Below are positions 20,001 to 28,319 of a stretch of DNA of 64,000 bases, one piece after another (position 1 is the first letter of the stretch; each line of letters begins with the position of its first letter). Origin of the DNA: Methylobacter psychrophilus (lineage in GTDB: Bacteria > Pseudomonadota > Gammaproteobacteria > Methylococcales > Methylomonadaceae); NCBI RefSeq assembly GCF_025583945.1, contig NZ_JAOEGU010000006.1, forward strand, positions 84,970 through 148,969, given 5' to 3'. The notes under the pieces are model-generated. The model saw nothing but the letters and a program-made list of their open reading frames with translations. It was not told where the DNA came from and made no database searches. The position numbers were made by a program, and so were the translations under genes.

Positions 20001-20438
20001 CCCATGCGTAACACCGGACGTAAAGGTGAGTTTGTTGCCGGTGTCCGTTATCGGGCCTGGCAACCACCTTCAGCCTTACATCCTACAATAGCGCCACATG
20101 TGCCCTTGGTATTTGATGTCATTGATACCTGGAATGGCCGCTCAGTTGGTGGCTGTAAATATTATGTCGCGCATCCCGGCGGTCGTAGTTATGATGATTT
20201 TCCGGTTAACGATTATGCCGCAGAAACCAGACGCATGACACGTTTCTGGGACTATGGACATACCCCGGGAGTTATTATCAGACCACCGATTGCGACCACC
20301 CGGGTGGCCGCTTCAGATAAACCGTTATTGGCAAAATTCAGTATTACTGATGCAGCACCAAGAGCCATGGCACCACCTGAGGAAGAATTGAGCACAGAGT
20401 ATCCTTTTACACTGGATTTACGCCATCGTAACCGATAA
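17040..20438 (+). CDS. Transglutaminase-like / DUF2126 amidoligase fusion
   Basis: An 1132-residue two-part protein. Residues ~1-290 are a bacterial transglutaminase domain with beta-rich N-terminal region and an intact triad: C180 (in SGSCRDSA), H229 (DLHAWTE) and D245 (LDPTSG). Residues ~300-1110 match the large DUF2126 family (COG4196), described as a putative amidoligase of the glutamine-synthetase fold. Visible blocks include LTMGGEPTFVSVDD and TGGGNHITMGA. It starts a locus with ATP-grasp, alpha-E, further transglutaminases and Anbu. Expected action is forming or remodelling amide bonds in a peptide-like substrate, which is not known. Length and architecture match relatives. Confidence 0.92.
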   Translation: MTIRVAIRHKTIYNFDRPVSLSPHVFRLRPAVHCRTPIKAYTLRIEPKNHFINWQQDPFGNIVARVVFPDKCQQLTVEVEVVADMTVINPFDFFVEDYAENYPFTYDALTLKELQPYLETTENGPLLIQWVKDFDVSKRSINDFLVDINRTVFEALSYNIRMEVGIQSSEETLAMRSGSCRDSAWLLVQILRHLGLAARFVSGYLVQLTSDIKSLDGPSGPEHDFTDLHAWTEVFIPGAGWIGLDPTSGLLTGEGHIPLACTPDPASAAPVTGGTDKCEVEFEFSNTVDRLHEDPRVTKPYTEEQWYHIDALGQAVDKQLMEDDVRLTMGGEPTFVSVDDMEGDEWNTHADGANKRERAQQLTIRLRDVFAKGAMLHYGQGKWYPGEPLPRWQYGIFWRKDETAIWRNPALLADINQDYGHTVKHAQKFIHQISQRLGVQSRYIATAFEDSFYYLWQEGTLPENLDPSKINLKDSIERKTLTKILDAGLDEPVGFTLPIKWNWSEQCWKSGPWDFRRGAMFLVPGNSPMGMRLPLESLPWVAPEKRDSQEPQSLFGDLPELGDYYGEVTRRYSRIEAKKKEHPEIIEQEPGDDVTIEVEVPHTALCVEAREGRLYIFMPPLTLLEHYLELVAAIEATADSLEIPIVLEGYEPPRDYRIERLMVTPDPGVIEVNIHPSKTWSELVEKTTIIYEQAHLTRLGTEKFMQDGRHTGTGGGNHITMGAEMPTDSPLLRRPDLLRSLITYWQHHPGLSYLFSGMFIGPTSQAPRVDEGRDEKLYELEIAFQQIPEGEVPEPWLVDRLLRHLLTDITGNTHRSEFCIDKLYSPDSSTGRLGILELRSFEMPPHAQMSLVQIVLLRSLIAWFWREPYKHDLVRWGTELHDQFMLPHYVREDMKQVTKDLQRAGFGFDLEWLEPFFEFRFPRYGNTLIDGIDMELRFAIEPWHVLGEEVSSTGTARYVDSSVERIQVSVTGYTEGRYVITCNSRRLPMRNTGRKGEFVAGVRYRAWQPPSALHPTIAPHVPLVFDVIDTWNGRSVGGCKYYVAHPGGRSYDDFPVNDYAAETRRMTRFWDYGHTPGVIIRPPIATTRVAASDKPLLAKFSITDAAPRAMAPPEEELSTEYPFTLDLRHRNR

Positions 20439-20620
20439 TTTTTACCCACCAAAGTGAGTATTATAAGTTGGGTACTACTTTAATTAATACGACTGTTGAA
20501 AGGTATTTTGCCCACTAAAATGAAAAATAGTGGACAATAATTACGGGTATTTTTACCCGCAATGGCTTTGCCAGTATCAAATAACCAGATAACAACACCT
20601 TACTATAGAGATATATTTAT

Positions 20621-21925
20621 ATGAGCGATAGATTAAAACTGCTAACTCCGGCAACCTTGATACTGGAAGATAAAAGTTATTCATTACCAACGTACATCGG
20701 TGTTGAAGGTGAAAAAGCCATTGATATTACCAAGTTACGTGGCCAAACCGGCTATGTGACACTGGATGACGGCTACGGTAACACCGGTGCCTGTGAAAGT
20801 GCTATCACTTATATTGATGGTGAAAAAGGTATACTTCGTTATCGTGGCTACCCAATAGAAGAATTGGCTGAACATTCGCGATTTGTCGAAGTTGCTTATT
20901 TGTTGCTCTATGGTGAATTGCCAAGCAGTGATCAATTACTGACCTTTTCAACCCGTCTTAATGAGTCGTCTATTATTCATGAAGATATGCATCATTTTTT
21001 CAACGGCTTCCCGCGTGGATCTCATCCCATGGGAATTCTTACCACGATGGTCGCCTCCTTATCCACTTTTTATCCGGTGCCCGATGAGCTGGATGAAGCG
21101 ACAGAAATACAAATTGTTGCCAACCTGGTTTCTCAGGTACGTACCATCGCTGCATTTTCTTATAAAAAATCAATCGGTGAACCGCTGGTTTATCCTTCCA
21201 TCAAGTACAAATACGCCAGTAATTTTATGAACATGATGTTCTCGTCACCAGTACGTGATTATCAACTGGATCCTGACATTGTTCGTGCCATTGATATGCT
21301 GCTGATACTGCATGCAGATCATGAGCAAAATTGCAGTACTTCGTCGGTACGCACCGCAGGCTCCAGCATGGCTAATGTGTATGCCGTCATTACTGCGGGT
21401 ATTGCTGCACTATGGGGGCCACGTCATGGCGGAGCCAATCAGGAAGTGATTAAAATGCTGGAACAAATACACGCAGAAGGGGGTGACGGAACCGAATTTA
21501 TTAATCAGGCAAAAGACAAAAATTCATCCAGTCGGCTAATGGGCTTTGGCCATCGTGTTTATAAGAATTTTGATCCTCGTGCCCAAGTATTAAAACAGCA
21601 TTGTGACAAGTTACTTAACAAACCGGGTATCAATGATCCACTACTGGATATTGCCCGACGAATTGAAGAAATTGCCCTGAAAGATGACTATTTTATTTCC
21701 CGAAATTTGTATCCCAATGTAGATTTTTACTCGGGTTTAATACTACGCGCGGCAGGAATACCTACCAATATGTTTACTGTTTTATTTGCTATTGGCCGTA
21801 TGCCCGGATGGTTGGCACATTGGCGTGAAATGATCCATGGTGAAAAAGTGACTATTTATCGTCCCCGTCAAATATATACCGGCGAGACATTACGCCACTA
21901 TCAGGATATTAAGCAAAGATCTTAA
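20621..21925 (+). CDS. gltA: Citrate synthase (type II)
   Basis: Condenses acetyl-CoA and oxaloacetate to citrate, the entry step of the TCA cycle. The 434-residue protein has the bacterial type II layout with a short N-terminal beta domain. Active-site regions are visible: LLILHADHEQNCSTSSVR (catalytic His), GFGHRVYKNFDPRA (second His with the PRA motif) and the aspartate region NVDFYSGLIL. Full length, intact. It is flanked on both sides by amidoligase-locus genes with 180- and 250-bp gaps, so it probably has its own promoter. Confidence 0.97.
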   Translation: MSDRLKLLTPATLILEDKSYSLPTYIGVEGEKAIDITKLRGQTGYVTLDDGYGNTGACESAITYIDGEKGILRYRGYPIEELAEHSRFVEVAYLLLYGELPSSDQLLTFSTRLNESSIIHEDMHHFFNGFPRGSHPMGILTTMVASLSTFYPVPDELDEATEIQIVANLVSQVRTIAAFSYKKSIGEPLVYPSIKYKYASNFMNMMFSSPVRDYQLDPDIVRAIDMLLILHADHEQNCSTSSVRTAGSSMANVYAVITAGIAALWGPRHGGANQEVIKMLEQIHAEGGDGTEFINQAKDKNSSSRLMGFGHRVYKNFDPRAQVLKQHCDKLLNKPGINDPLLDIARRIEEIALKDDYFISRNLYPNVDFYSGLILRAAGIPTNMFTVLFAIGRMPGWLAHWREMIHGEKVTIYRPRQIYTGETLRHYQDIKQRS

Positions 21926-22175
21926 GCGATGCCCTGCGCCACTTGGGACTATTAATTTCTGGATATCACCTTAACCGTATTTTTGTATGGAACCCTGAAT
22001 TAATTAAACCCACAAAACGGGCCGCGTAAGCTTTGGCTTTCAGGGCGAACACGGCAGGCATTACAGAAAATTAATGTACTTTAATCAACGAGGACTCTGT
22101 ACCCATACGACTTTTTACCTACCAGCTCTCTATAAAATTGTCAGGCCGACCATGAATAAACATAAGGAATAATCA

Positions 22176-24746
22176 GTGCGTAACGACAACAACCCTGCCA
22201 ATGATATTGGCACGCAATATTACGCGACGCAACTGGGCATTTACGATGAAATGTATGCCACTGAAAATAAAGCACTACCTTATTGGGAGCGCTTTATGGG
22301 CGCACTTGAAGCTATGGGCAGCGAAAAACTTGAGTTACGCCGTAGGGAAGCTCAACGGTTGTTGCGTGAAAATGGGGTTACCTACAATGTTTATGGCGAC
22401 TCACAAAATTTAACCAGACCTTGGCGGCTTGATCCTGTTCCCTTACTGATCAGCAGCGAAGAATGGTCGGTTATTGAAACAGGCCTCAAGCAACGTGCAG
22501 CCCTGCTTGACCTGATTCTAAAAGATATTTACGGCAAACAAAACCTGCTAAAAAAAGGCTTGCTGCCCGCTGAACTGGTTTTGGGTCATGAAGGCTTTTT
22601 ACATCCTTGTGTCGGCGCCTTGCAAAATCAGCTGCGACATCTGACTATTTATTCAGCCAATCTTGCCCGTGGTCCCAACGGTCGCATGTGGGTATTGGAT
22701 GACCGTACTCAGGCACCTTCCGGCTCAGGCTATGCGCTGGAAAACCGCACCGTAATGACACGCGTTCTGCCGGATATTTTTCGAGAGACGCAAGTCCACC
22801 GCTTATCCGTTTTTTTTAAAGCCCTACGTAAAGGACTTGCTGATATTGCGCCGCACAATAAAGAAGACCCGCGTATCGTCATATTAACCCCTGGTCCACT
22901 TAATGAAACCTATTTTGAGCATGCCTATCTGGCCTCTTATCTTGGCTATACTCTGGTTCAGGGCGGCGACCTAACGGTACGTGATGGTCGTGTATGGCTT
23001 AAATCATTGACCGGTCTACAAGCTGTCGACGTTATTTTACGCCGGGTTGATGACTCCTTCTGTGATCCACTGGAATTGCGCAGCAGTTCACAACTGGGCG
23101 TGGCAGGACTACTGGAAGTTGTGCGTCGTGGCAATGTCGCCATTGCCAATCCTTTGGGCAGCAGTATTCTTGAAAATCCTGGTTTACTGGCATTTTTACC
23201 GAGATTATCCCGGCATTTTTTAAATGAAGAACTCAAGCTGTCTTCGGTTGCAACCTGGTGGTGCGGGCAGCGCCGCGAACGGGACTTTGTCCTGCAAAAT
23301 CTTGATAATCTGGTCATTAAGCCTATCAATCGTAGCATGGGTAATCATGCCGTTTTTGGCGGTGAATTAAGTAGTAAAGAAAAAGAACAACTGCGTAGCC
23401 AAATTTTGGCTAAACCGCATTTATTTATAGGTCAGGAACGAGTCAGTTTCTCTACACTACCGGCATTTATCGACCATAGTATCGAACCACGCAACGCCGT
23501 CATACGCAGTTTTGTGGTCGCCAGCGGCGATGATTATGTGGTGATGCCCGGTGGACTTACCCGTATCGCTCGCCAAAAAGATAATTTTATCGTTTCAAGT
23601 CAGGCCGGCGGCATTAGTAAAGACACATGGGTATTGGCATCTGAGCCTGACAAGCCGATAAGTTTATGGACGCAACCCAAGCGCAATCAACTGATTGATG
23701 CAGCCACCGAACCGCTGACCAGTCGCGCGGCAGACAATCTGTTTTGGGTAGGCCGACATCTTGAGCGCACTGAAGCAGTAACACGACTGTTACGAACCAT
23801 ATTACTAAAATTAAGGGAATCTTTGGAGTTTAAGGACTCCATTGACACTGAATGCCTTAACGTATTGTTGCGAACCTTGACTCAGGTCACCGGTACTTAT
23901 CCCGGCTTTGTAAAAGGTGATGCACAGCTATTGAAAACACCTGAAGCCGAGTTATTGTCTCTGGCTAAAGATGGTCATCGCAAAGGTTCATTGACGGCAA
24001 ATATTCAAGCCTTTTTTCAAGCAGCCTTCAGTATCCGTGACTTTTGGTCACAAGATACCTGGCGTAGTGTTGACAATATTCAACGTCGATGGCAGCAGCG
24101 GGTCATCAATAATGAACTCAATATCGAACAGTTACAAAATAATCTGGATGATTTAATTACCGGCATCGTCGCCTTTACCGGCTTAACCAATGAGAGTATG
24201 ACCCGTGAAGCCGCCTGGCTGATGCTTGACAGCGGACGCAGACTGGAACGTGCCTTGGCGCTGATTGCCTTACTCCGCTCAACATTGGCATTGCAACACG
24301 AGGATGCCTTACAAAATCAGGTGCTTGAAGCGGTTCTGGTTTCAACTGACAGTTTAACCATTTATCAGCGTCGCTACCGCTCTTTTATCCAGCTACCGAT
24401 GGTACTGGAATTATTATTACTGGATGAAACCCATCCACGCTCAGTCGCCTACCAACTCCATCAGTTATGTATCCACGTGGAAGCATTGCCGCGCTGCAAA
24501 GGCAATAGTCATCTCAGTAAAGAAGAGCGATTAATTTTAAAAGCTTATACAGACCTGCGTCTGTGCAATGTACTTGAATTAACCCAAGCTACCGAAAATA
24601 AAGCTATTTATATTGATTTTGACAAGTTACTGGCAAATACGACTGCTTTGTTATGGCAGTTTGCAGAAGTTATTGCTGATGCTTATTTCAGCCACTCACA
24701 GACTTCGGAGCTGATGATACTTAATACCCCTGAGGATGAACTGTGA
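22176..24746 (+). CDS. Circularly permuted ATP-grasp / alpha-E fusion protein
   Basis: An 856-residue fusion. Residues ~1-505 are the COG2308/DUF404-407 circularly permuted ATP-grasp ligase, with LDDRTQAPSGSGYALENR, ILRRVDDSFCDPLELR and GNVAIANPLGS. Residues ~514-840 are an alpha-E (DUF403) helical domain, beginning LTSRAADNLFWVGRHLERTE. The GTG start is set by a good AAGGA ribosome-binding site. The ATP-binding loop reads VIKPINRSMGNHAVFGG, whereas the separate paralogue at 30065 has VVKPANESGGYGM. The stop overlaps the next transglutaminase start (GTGA), so they are translationally coupled. Predicted role: ATP-dependent peptide-bond formation on an unknown substrate. Confidence 0.92.
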   Translation: MRNDNNPANDIGTQYYATQLGIYDEMYATENKALPYWERFMGALEAMGSEKLELRRREAQRLLRENGVTYNVYGDSQNLTRPWRLDPVPLLISSEEWSVIETGLKQRAALLDLILKDIYGKQNLLKKGLLPAELVLGHEGFLHPCVGALQNQLRHLTIYSANLARGPNGRMWVLDDRTQAPSGSGYALENRTVMTRVLPDIFRETQVHRLSVFFKALRKGLADIAPHNKEDPRIVILTPGPLNETYFEHAYLASYLGYTLVQGGDLTVRDGRVWLKSLTGLQAVDVILRRVDDSFCDPLELRSSSQLGVAGLLEVVRRGNVAIANPLGSSILENPGLLAFLPRLSRHFLNEELKLSSVATWWCGQRRERDFVLQNLDNLVIKPINRSMGNHAVFGGELSSKEKEQLRSQILAKPHLFIGQERVSFSTLPAFIDHSIEPRNAVIRSFVVASGDDYVVMPGGLTRIARQKDNFIVSSQAGGISKDTWVLASEPDKPISLWTQPKRNQLIDAATEPLTSRAADNLFWVGRHLERTEAVTRLLRTILLKLRESLEFKDSIDTECLNVLLRTLTQVTGTYPGFVKGDAQLLKTPEAELLSLAKDGHRKGSLTANIQAFFQAAFSIRDFWSQDTWRSVDNIQRRWQQRVINNELNIEQLQNNLDDLITGIVAFTGLTNESMTREAAWLMLDSGRRLERALALIALLRSTLALQHEDALQNQVLEAVLVSTDSLTIYQRRYRSFIQLPMVLELLLLDETHPRSVAYQLHQLCIHVEALPRCKGNSHLSKEERLILKAYTDLRLCNVLELTQATENKAIYIDFDKLLANTTALLWQFAEVIADAYFSHSQTSELMILNTPEDEL

Positions 24747-25678
24747 AATACCGAATTACCCACAGCACCTTCTATCACTATAGTCAGTCGGTCGGATTAT
24801 GCCAAAATGAAGTCAAATTACAGCCTCGTAATTTCTGGCGTCAGCATTGTCACAACAGCCGTTTTGACATTAAACCGACCCCGATGGATTTTCGCGAGCG
24901 AACTGATTTTTTCGGCAATCGCGTGACTTATTTCGCTATCCAGCAGCCTCATACGCAACTGATCGTTACCGCAATCAGTGAAGTAACGATATTTCCGAGA
25001 GAAAACAATCTGGATTTATTTAATCAGTTAACGTGGGAGCAAGTGCGCAGCCTGTTACAGGGAACGCCGCTGCAAATACAGTCACAAAGTGAGCAAAGTC
25101 AAAACCAGGTACAAATCCAGGATAATAATCTTGAAATACTGGACGCACGTCAATACGTAATTGACTCGCCAATGGTGACCATTATTCCTGAGCTTGCTGA
25201 CTATGCGCGTAGCTCGTTCCTGCCCAATCGGGCATTGGTCGATGTTGTGCATGATTTAATGGGGCGCATTCATAAAGACTTTACCTATGATCCAACCTTT
25301 ACCACTATCGCGACGCCCTTATCTGAGGTGCTAAGTTTTCGTCGAGGCGTCTGTCAGGATTTTGCACATCTGGCGATTGGTTGTTTGCGTGCCTATGGCA
25401 TAGCTGCGCGTTACATTAGCGGTTATGTTGAAACTTTGCCTGAACCCGGAAAGCAGCGTTTAACAGGTGCTGATGCCTCCCATGCGTGGTTTTCAGTCTA
25501 TATTCCCGGTACTGGTTGGCTGGATTTTGATCCTACCAATAATACCGTACCGCTGGATCAACATATCACGCTGGCCTGGGGCCGTGATTATGCTGATGTA
25601 ACACCGCTTAAAGGCATTGCCTTTGGTGGCGGCCAACATACATTGTCGGTGTCAGTCGATGTATTAAGGCTGGAATAA
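24743..25678 (+). CDS. Transglutaminase-like cysteine peptidase/amidase
   Basis: A 311-residue protein with the bacterial transglutaminase N-terminal beta region (YRITHSTFYHYSQSVGLCQNE) and a C-terminal transglutaminase core. The triad is intact: C204 (RGVCQDFAH), H247 (ASHAWFS) and D263 (DFDPTNN). It starts with GTG overlapping the stop of the ATP-grasp/alpha-E gene by 4 bp, so the two products are made together. The family hydrolyses or transfers amide bonds; a role in trimming or cross-linking the amidoligase product is an inference. No signal peptide, so it acts in the cytoplasm. Confidence 0.93.
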   Translation: MKYRITHSTFYHYSQSVGLCQNEVKLQPRNFWRQHCHNSRFDIKPTPMDFRERTDFFGNRVTYFAIQQPHTQLIVTAISEVTIFPRENNLDLFNQLTWEQVRSLLQGTPLQIQSQSEQSQNQVQIQDNNLEILDARQYVIDSPMVTIIPELADYARSSFLPNRALVDVVHDLMGRIHKDFTYDPTFTTIATPLSEVLSFRRGVCQDFAHLAIGCLRAYGIAARYISGYVETLPEPGKQRLTGADASHAWFSVYIPGTGWLDFDPTNNTVPLDQHITLAWGRDYADVTPLKGIAFGGGQHTLSVSVDVLRLE

Positions 25679-25684
25679 TAATTC

Positions 25685-25800
25685 AGGTGAAAGGTGCAAG
25701 GCGAAAGGCATAAGACTAAAAGGTGAGTTAGGTTACTCCCCCACTGTTTTTTTAGCCTTTTACCTTGCACCTTTTACCTTGAACCTTGAACCTTGAACCT
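25685..25800. repeat. Long imperfect inverted repeat plus 7-bp direct repeats
   Basis: Arms 25685-25708 and 25756-25779 are complementary at 22 of 24 positions (core AAGGTGCAAGG), with a 47-base loop. The right arm runs into three and a half tandem copies of the heptamer ACCTTGA (25776-25800). It lies between a transglutaminase gene and the MinD-like gene and could act as a terminator or mRNA-stabilising hairpin. It resembles low-complexity intergenic repeats of other genomes. Confidence 0.6.
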
Positions 25801-25828
25801 AAATAATTTTTAACTTAGAGGAGTTTAT

Positions 25829-26524
25829 ATGAGTACCATTCATCTTATTGGCGGCGAAAAAGGCGGCGTCGGAAAATCCGTTGTTGCCCGTCTACTGGCA
25901 CAATACATGATTGATAAAGATATTCCCTTTATCGGTTTTGATACCGATAGATCACATGGCTCGTTACTACGCTTTTACACAGACTATGCATCACCGACTG
26001 TTATCGATGATTACCAAAGCCTGGATGCCATTATAGAAACCGCTTCAGCAGAACCGGAGCAACATATTTTAGTTGATCTTGCTGCACAAACCCATCATCC
26101 ATTGGGTAAATGGATAGAAGAATCCGGCGTATTGGAATTGGCCGAGGATTTAGGAATTTCAATTTATTATTGGAATGTAATGGACTCAGGTAAAGACTGT
26201 GTCGATTTGCTGAACAAGTTACTCACTCAATATGGCACGCGTCTTAACTATATTCTGGTGCAAAATCAACTGCGTGATGAGCATTTTAACATCCTGGAAT
26301 TTTCGGGCGTTAAAGAACGGGCCCTGGCTTTTGATGCCAAAGTTATTACCTTAAAGCGCCTGCATGCACCGGTAATGACCAAGATTGACAGTAACAGCTA
26401 CAGCTTTTGGGCCGCAAAAAACAAAGATCCCGAAAGCCTCAATGCCTTGGGTTTACTTGAAAGACAACGAGTTAAAATCTGGCTAAATCATGCTTATAAA
26501 GAAATTGAATCGTTGGGTATTTAA
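25829..26524 (+). CDS. MinD/ParA-like P-loop ATPase, function unknown
   Basis: A 231-residue SIMIBI-class ATPase with a deviant Walker A (GGEKGGVGKSVVARLLA, residues 8-24) and a following switch-like GFDTDRSHGSL. The LVDLAA segment takes the Walker B position. It lacks the C-terminal membrane-targeting helix of MinD. The start is well supported by an AGGAG ribosome-binding site. It is embedded between two transglutaminase genes of the amidoligase locus, separated from the upstream gene by a hairpin region. I do not recognise a specific subfamily. It could also be an unrelated insertion into the locus. Confidence 0.8.
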   Translation: MSTIHLIGGEKGGVGKSVVARLLAQYMIDKDIPFIGFDTDRSHGSLLRFYTDYASPTVIDDYQSLDAIIETASAEPEQHILVDLAAQTHHPLGKWIEESGVLELAEDLGISIYYWNVMDSGKDCVDLLNKLLTQYGTRLNYILVQNQLRDEHFNILEFSGVKERALAFDAKVITLKRLHAPVMTKIDSNSYSFWAAKNKDPESLNALGLLERQRVKIWLNHAYKEIESLGI

Positions 26525-26650
26525 GATCTTTTATTGCCATAATCAGGAAACAGGCTCGGGTACTCTACCCGTATCTACAGTTGATATGGTTATACCGAAA
26601 AACTGTGTAATTTAGGGTAATCATGAGCCATTTTCGCAGGGTTTACCGAT

Positions 26651-27457
26651 ATGAAATTAAGGGTTAGTTGTAATCTTGACTTCCAGATAGTTGAAGCGAG
26701 TGTTTTGATTTTAATGCTGCGTCCTTTTAGAGGCTTACAGCAATGGATAAACCATGAAGCTTACACCATAGAACCTGCCATACCAATAATAGAATGCACT
26801 GACAACTTTGGCAACTCATGTCAGCATCTGTCAGCACCTGTTGGAGATTTTTTGATCCATACCTCGTCTGAGGTCATGGTAAATGATAATAGTGATATTG
26901 CACCCGGCGCTTATTTTGTTGAAATACAGCATCTTCCCAACGAAGTACTTACCTTTCTGTTACCCAGTCGCTATTGTGAATCCGACCGGTTTGGCGATCT
27001 TGCCAGAGACATCATCTGTGACGCCCTGCCCGGTTACGATCAAGTCAGTAAAATTAATGCCTGGGTTCGGGAATCTATCCAGTATTTACCCGGTTCCAGT
27101 GAATTTCCACTCTCCGCTGTTGAAGTACATTATCGTGGTTATGGCGTGTGCAGGGATCTTGCGCAACTTGCCATAGCGCTCTGTCGTAGCATAAGCATAC
27201 CGGCGCGACTGGTTGTGGGTTATCTGTATGATTTACAACCCATGGATTTACATGCCTGGTTTGAGGCCTATATTGGCAATCAATGGTACACCTTCGACCC
27301 TACACAATTTGACTCTCGGGGTGGCAGGGTGGTCATTGCTTTTGGGCGCGATGCCGCAGATGTTTCGATATTTCATCAATTTGGTGCAGGCTGTTTATTG
27401 AACAACATGGACGTTCGGGTCGATTTACTGGATAATTCACCGATTATAACTTTATAA
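26651..27457 (+). CDS. Transglutaminase-like protein
   Basis: A 268-residue cytoplasmic transglutaminase-superfamily protein, the third in this locus. The triad is intact: C167 (GYGVCRDLAQ), H201 (DLHAWFE) and D216 (TFDPTQF). The N-terminal ~90 residues are a beta-rich domain like that of the other two, though diverged. It is followed after 16 bp by the Anbu peptidase gene, so the two are almost certainly in one transcript. Transglutaminase next to Anbu is a known arrangement in other bacteria. The substrate is unknown. Confidence 0.92.
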   Translation: MKLRVSCNLDFQIVEASVLILMLRPFRGLQQWINHEAYTIEPAIPIIECTDNFGNSCQHLSAPVGDFLIHTSSEVMVNDNSDIAPGAYFVEIQHLPNEVLTFLLPSRYCESDRFGDLARDIICDALPGYDQVSKINAWVRESIQYLPGSSEFPLSAVEVHYRGYGVCRDLAQLAIALCRSISIPARLVVGYLYDLQPMDLHAWFEAYIGNQWYTFDPTQFDSRGGRVVIAFGRDAADVSIFHQFGAGCLLNNMDVRVDLLDNSPIITL

Positions 27458-27473
27458 CAACGGCTAAACCTTC

Positions 27474-28229
27474 ATGACTTATTGTATTGCAGCTTCTATA
27501 GACGAAGGACTTATTCTGGTTTCCGACTCAAGAACCAATGCCGGTATTGATAATGTCAGCACGCACGGCAAAATGCACGCATTTGATACGCTAAGCGACC
27601 GTAAAATTATTTTACTCTGCGCTGGCAACCTGGCAACAACTCAGGCCGTTTTAGAACAATTACATCGCGACAAAATAAAAAATGCCAACATAAATTTTAA
27701 TAATGTAGAAAGCCTGTTTGAGGCCGCCGAATATTTAGGCCAGGTCAGCGTTGAAAAACAGAAACAATATGTCAGCGCGCAGGGAAAATCTGCATTTAAC
27801 CCCTCTGCCAGCTTTATTTTAGCGGGTCAAATTGGCACAGATCCCCATGGGGCTTACATGGTTTATGCAGAGGGTAATAGTATAACCAGCTCAGCCAACA
27901 CACCTTTTCTACAAATTGGCGAAAGTAAATATGGTAAACCCATACTGGATCGATTTCTTAAACTGGGCACCTCAATAGACGAAGCGGCACGTTGCTGCCT
28001 GGTGTCTATGGACTCTACCATACGTAGTAATGCCAGCGTAGGGGCACCTGTAGAAATGCTGATTTACCGTAAAAACAGCTTTAGTCTGGAGGAGTATTAT
28101 TGTTTCGACGATGATGATGACTATATGTTGCAGCTCAGACGTAGCTGGGAAACCAAGCTACGTGAAGCGATTGCCTCATTACCCTGCCTGGATAAAAAAT
28201 TGAATAAAACCATGCATGTCGCTCTATAA
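27474..28229 (+). CDS. Anbu-type proteasome-like peptidase (COG3484)
   Basis: A 251-residue member of the N-terminal nucleophile hydrolase superfamily, the ancestral beta-subunit (Anbu) branch related to HslV and proteasome beta subunits. The sequence begins MTYCIAASIDEGLILVSDSR. Removal of Met would expose Thr2 as the catalytic nucleophile, and the aspartate and lysine positions that follow fit the fold. Anbu proteins assemble into open helical or ring-like oligomers in the cytoplasm. Elsewhere they co-occur with transglutaminase, COG2308 ATP-grasp and alpha-E genes, exactly as here. The natural substrate is not established. Confidence 0.92.
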   Translation: MTYCIAASIDEGLILVSDSRTNAGIDNVSTHGKMHAFDTLSDRKIILLCAGNLATTQAVLEQLHRDKIKNANINFNNVESLFEAAEYLGQVSVEKQKQYVSAQGKSAFNPSASFILAGQIGTDPHGAYMVYAEGNSITSSANTPFLQIGESKYGKPILDRFLKLGTSIDEAARCCLVSMDSTIRSNASVGAPVEMLIYRKNSFSLEEYYCFDDDDDYMLQLRRSWETKLREAIASLPCLDKKLNKTMHVAL

Positions 28230-28319
28230 CATCATTGGCTTGATACCAATAAGTGGCTGGTGGCTTAAAACCAGCCATGATCTGTTTTAAAAAACCACAA
28301 GCACTTTAGAGAATTAACG

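Noticed and set aside
20548..20563. CGGGTA-TTTT-TACCCG hairpin before gltA as a terminator
   Set aside because: It lacks a following T run and is very short; a role is possible but not supported.
25829..26524. Assignment of the P-loop ATPase as MinD or ParA of a partition system
   Set aside because: No MinC/MinE or ParB neighbour, no C-terminal amphipathic helix, and no plasmid features in the window.
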